A DNA stretch of 54,672 nt from Opitutaceae bacterium. Lineage in GTDB: Bacteria > Verrucomicrobiota > Verrucomicrobiia > Opitutales > Opitutaceae. The translations under genes and the position numbers were made by a program. The notes beneath the pieces are model-generated. The model did not search any database, was not told the DNA's origin, and worked only from the letters and a program-made list of their open reading frames with translations. The stretch is from positions 1-54,672 of the forward strand of contig JAEUHA010000083.1 of the NCBI GenBank assembly GCA_016793535.1, read 5' to 3'. Shown here piece after piece: positions 52,285 to 54,672 of the stretch (position 1 is the first letter of the stretch; every line of letters begins with the position of its first letter).

Positions 52285-54668
52285 GAGCGGTTGCCTTCGG
52301 GTTGGGTGGTGGTCGCGGTGGGAGGCTGGCTGCCCTGGAGGGCGGCCAGGGTGACAATCTCCACGAGCAGTTTCTGCAGATGATAGCCGGACGCGACAAA
52401 AGATTCGCGCAGCGTCGTCACGGTCCGGGGGCCGTAGGCGAGGATCGGCTGCTTCACCACGTGCTGGAACAGCCGCTCGACGAAGGCCTCGAGCGACCGC
52501 TCGCTCGCGAGGGCGTGGGCCGCGACGTCGCGCGGCCCCGTCAGCCGCAGCGGGCGCTCGTCCTCGCTGATGAACTCGCTGCTCACGTCCACGGCCCGCC
52601 CGTTCTCCTCGCGCCGGACGCGGCCCACGGCGTCGAAGCCCTCGAGGCTGAAGCCGAGGGGATTGATCACGTCGTGACACCCCTGGCACGATTCGGGACG
52701 GGTCAGCTTCGTCACTTTCTCCCGCATCGTCATGTCCGGCGTGAACTCGGCGTCGTCGAACGCCACGGCGATCGGCGGCGACTTCAGGGTGCGGCCGACG
52801 ATGTTGCGCGTCAGGAAGACGCCCCGATGGATCGGCGACGTCGTCCGCCGGTAGGAAAGCGCCGCCAGCACGTACGGGTGGGTCAGGACGCCGGAGCGCT
52901 CGCCCGCGGCGGCCGGGACCCGGACGAACTCGTCGCCCTCCGGCGCAGGCAGCCCGTAGAAGGTCGCCAGCCGGCGATTGAGCGGAAGGTACTCGGCGCG
53001 CAGCAGCTCCCGGAAATCCGACGCTTCGCTCCAGACGACGCCCTCCACGAAGTCCAGCAGTGACGCCCGCAGGTCATCGATGATGTCGGCATTGAAATCC
53101 GGATACAGCCCGGGGTCCTTGCCCACATCCTCGACGTAGCGGAGCTCGAGCCAGTGCTGGAAAAACTCGCGCAGCTTCGCCCGCGTCCGCCCGTCGCCGA
53201 GCATCCGCCGGGCCTGGGCGGACACCGCCTCGCGGTTCCCGAGCGCGCCTGCGGCCGCCGCTTCGTTCAGCGCCGCGTCGGGCAGCGAGTCCCACAGGCC
53301 CAGCGCCAGCCGCGCGGCGATGCGGTGCGAATCGGGCCGGCCGGCCGGAATTTCCGGATACAGGAATTGCGGGGACTTGAGCGTGAGCAGCACGACCCGC
53401 TTCAGGGCGGACTCCGGATCACCGGCCGACGCAAAACGCTCCGTCACGAACACGCGCCGTTCCTCCGCCGCGAGCGGACGCCGGAACGCCCCCGTCACGA
53501 ATCGCGCGGCGAGTTCCTCGATCCGCTGGGCGCGTCCGGCATCGCCGGCCCGCGTGCCGGCCAGGCGGTCAACGTGACGCCCCACGTGGTTCGCCACCTC
53601 GAACGCGGCGCTGGTCGTGGCCTCGTCCCAGGCCTTCGAGATCGTGACTCCGCGCGCATAACCGAGGCTGCTGTCGTCGGCGGGAAACCGCGTGCCGAGC
53701 ACGTACGTGGGCCGCGGGCGCGCCGACGAAAGGTTGCGGGCGGGAATGGGCCGCTCGCTGCCGTGGGGCGGCTTCCAGCGCAAAGCGATCGCGGGCGGCG
53801 GCTCGTCCGCCTTGCCCGGCAGCGCCCAAAAGTCGATGGCCAGGGGATAACGCCGGCCACCGAGGAGCCGCACCGTCACCCGGTGATCGGGCTGCCGCGG
53901 CGTGGAGACGTTCACGTCGAGGCGCGCGTCCGCCGGATTCAGCGCGTCGAGTTCGGTGTTGATCCAGAACCGGACGGTGTTCGGCGTGCGCACCACGAAC
54001 TCGTAGTCGCCGGTTTCGTCCGCGAACACCGATCCGCGCCATTGCGCCGACAACTCGGCCGTGCCCACCCGGTCGTGCGCCGCCTGACCGGGCGTGAACG
54101 TGAACACCACCGTGGCATCGACGCCCCGGTGCGCGATCTTAGACGTGTCGAAGCGCCCGCGCTGGGCCGCGCTGAAGTAAACCGCGGACAATCCCCGCGC
54201 CTCCTCGCCTGCAACGTCCGCGCCGCCCGACAGCGAGCGCAGCAGGTCCGCGACTGCGATCACGTATTGCTCGTTCGTGAGCCGCGCGAGTTCCAGCCGG
54301 GGCGGGTTGAGCCGCGCCTGGGCCTCGCGCGAATAGAATGCGTCATGGAGATGGCGGGACACCGCCTCGGACTCGGCCGCGGACAGCGTTCCCGGATTGT
54401 CATCGGGCATGTTCGCGGCGACGTACCGCGCCAGCTTCGCGATCGTCCAGTCACCCGTCAGCGGCTCCGCCCGCTTGCCCTTCACGCCCTCGCCCCGTTC
54501 CCCATGGCAGTCCGCACACTGCTGCCGGTAAAGCCGCGCCCCGTCGGGCGCAGGCGCCGCAGCCCGGACCGGCGCGACACCGCAGGCGAAAACCCAGGCG
54601 AGGACCGCAGCGCCGCGGACCACGCAGGGTTGCCTGGACAGGAAGGGGAATTGGGCCGAAAGCGTCAC
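52281..54668 (-). CDS. DUF1592-type planctomycete cytochrome with PA14 domain
   Basis: Exported protein of about 795 residues; the GTG at 54668 is four bases from the window edge, so a longer start cannot be excluded, although the signal peptide (hydrophobic stretch at about 19-36) looks complete. A cytochrome c domain follows with the haem site CADCHG. Then come the DUF1587-like segment (PPRLELARLTNEQYVIAVADLL), a PA14-like insertion (WRGSVFADETGDYEFVVRTPN), DUF1595, DUF1592 (FFQHWLELRYVEDVGKD, RAEYLPLNRRLATFYG), DUF1588 with a second CQGCHD motif and INPLGFSLEGFDAVG, and a DUF1585 C-terminus. Probably a periplasmic redox protein. Partner of the DUF1552 protein; substrate unknown. Confidence 0.92.
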   Translation of the reverse strand: MTLSAQFPFLSRQPCVVRGAAVLAWVFACGVAPVRAAAPAPDGARLYRQQCADCHGERGEGVKGKRAEPLTGDWTIAKLARYVAANMPDDNPGTLSAAESEAVSRHLHDAFYSREAQARLNPPRLELARLTNEQYVIAVADLLRSLSGGADVAGEEARGLSAVYFSAAQRGRFDTSKIAHRGVDATVVFTFTPGQAAHDRVGTAELSAQWRGSVFADETGDYEFVVRTPNTVRFWINTELDALNPADARLDVNVSTPRQPDHRVTVRLLGGRRYPLAIDFWALPGKADEPPPAIALRWKPPHGSERPIPARNLSSARPRPTYVLGTRFPADDSSLGYARGVTISKAWDEATTSAAFEVANHVGRHVDRLAGTRAGDAGRAQRIEELAARFVTGAFRRPLAAEERRVFVTERFASAGDPESALKRVVLLTLKSPQFLYPEIPAGRPDSHRIAARLALGLWDSLPDAALNEAAAAGALGNREAVSAQARRMLGDGRTRAKLREFFQHWLELRYVEDVGKDPGLYPDFNADIIDDLRASLLDFVEGVVWSEASDFRELLRAEYLPLNRRLATFYGLPAPEGDEFVRVPAAAGERSGVLTHPYVLAALSYRRTTSPIHRGVFLTRNIVGRTLKSPPIAVAFDDAEFTPDMTMREKVTKLTRPESCQGCHDVINPLGFSLEGFDAVGRVRREENGRAVDVSSEFISEDERPLRLTGPRDVAAHALASERSLEAFVERLFQHVVKQPILAYGPRTVTTLRESFVASGYHLQKLLVEIVTLAALQGSQPPTATTTQPEGNRS

Positions 54669-54672
54669 CGGG

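Overview
This is a GC-rich, densely coded window that looks like a chromosome segment of a Verrucomicrobiota bacterium, most likely of the Opitutaceae. The reasons are the gene content (CarboxypepD_reg/TonB-dependent receptors, a planctomycete-type DUF1592 cytochrome with a DUF1552 partner, FecI/FecR-type signalling, a heparinase II/III protein, a MamK-like actin) and the many intergenic hairpins built from tandem short repeats. This placement is inference from gene families; no rRNA or other phylogenetic marker was compared. No tRNA, rRNA, CRISPR array, insertion sequence or prophage was recognised. No gap between genes exceeds 300 bases.

Layout. 1-239: the tail of a neutral ceramidase-like protein. 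352-2044: a small helical/Pro-rich protein and a MamK-like actin ATPase. 2184-4182 (minus): scpB and pheA, divergent from ilvD (4319-6019). 6134-10639 (plus): pgi, a coiled-coil envelope protein with a 54-residue lipoprotein, rsmI and a Ppx/GppA phosphatase. 10782-15331 (minus): RluA-family pseudouridine synthase, adenosine deaminase, M29 aminopeptidase and lpxK. 15404-24339 (plus): a class V aminotransferase, a type IA topoisomerase with C-terminal repeats, a Gln/Pro-rich exported protein, class II fructose-bisphosphate aldolase with a clear terminator, and a CPA2 antiporter. 24486-27854 (minus): glpF-glpK and menB. 28007-29893: kup.

30106-38306 is an accessory block on the plus strand: ECF sigma factor, FecR-like anti-sigma factor, a separate STN-domain protein, a TonB-dependent receptor, and two tandem Tat-exported proteins of the polysaccharide pyruvyl transferase family. 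The STN gene and the receptor gene overlap by ATGA. Just upstream lies a ten-A run that contains the dnaX-type slippery heptamer in the right phase, so a -1 shift would fuse the two proteins.

38354-43315 (minus) holds metG, menF and menD. With menB at 27021 this gives a partial classical menaquinone pathway. 43405-47713 (plus) is a histidine kinase, LuxR-type regulator and heparinase II/III operon in which both junctions are ATGA overlaps. 47937-54668 (minus) is a DUF1592 cytochrome, DUF1552 protein and TonB receptor operon.

The most unusual feature at the DNA level is the intergenic sequence. At least eight gaps hold long inverted repeats whose arms are tandem 7-base units. Four unit types occur (GTTGAGA, GTTGAAA, GTAGCGA, GGAGAAG) with one architecture. 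Two further gaps use 9-base units. GC-rich REPIN-like inverted pairs occur at five more places, one of them translated in frame inside menF.
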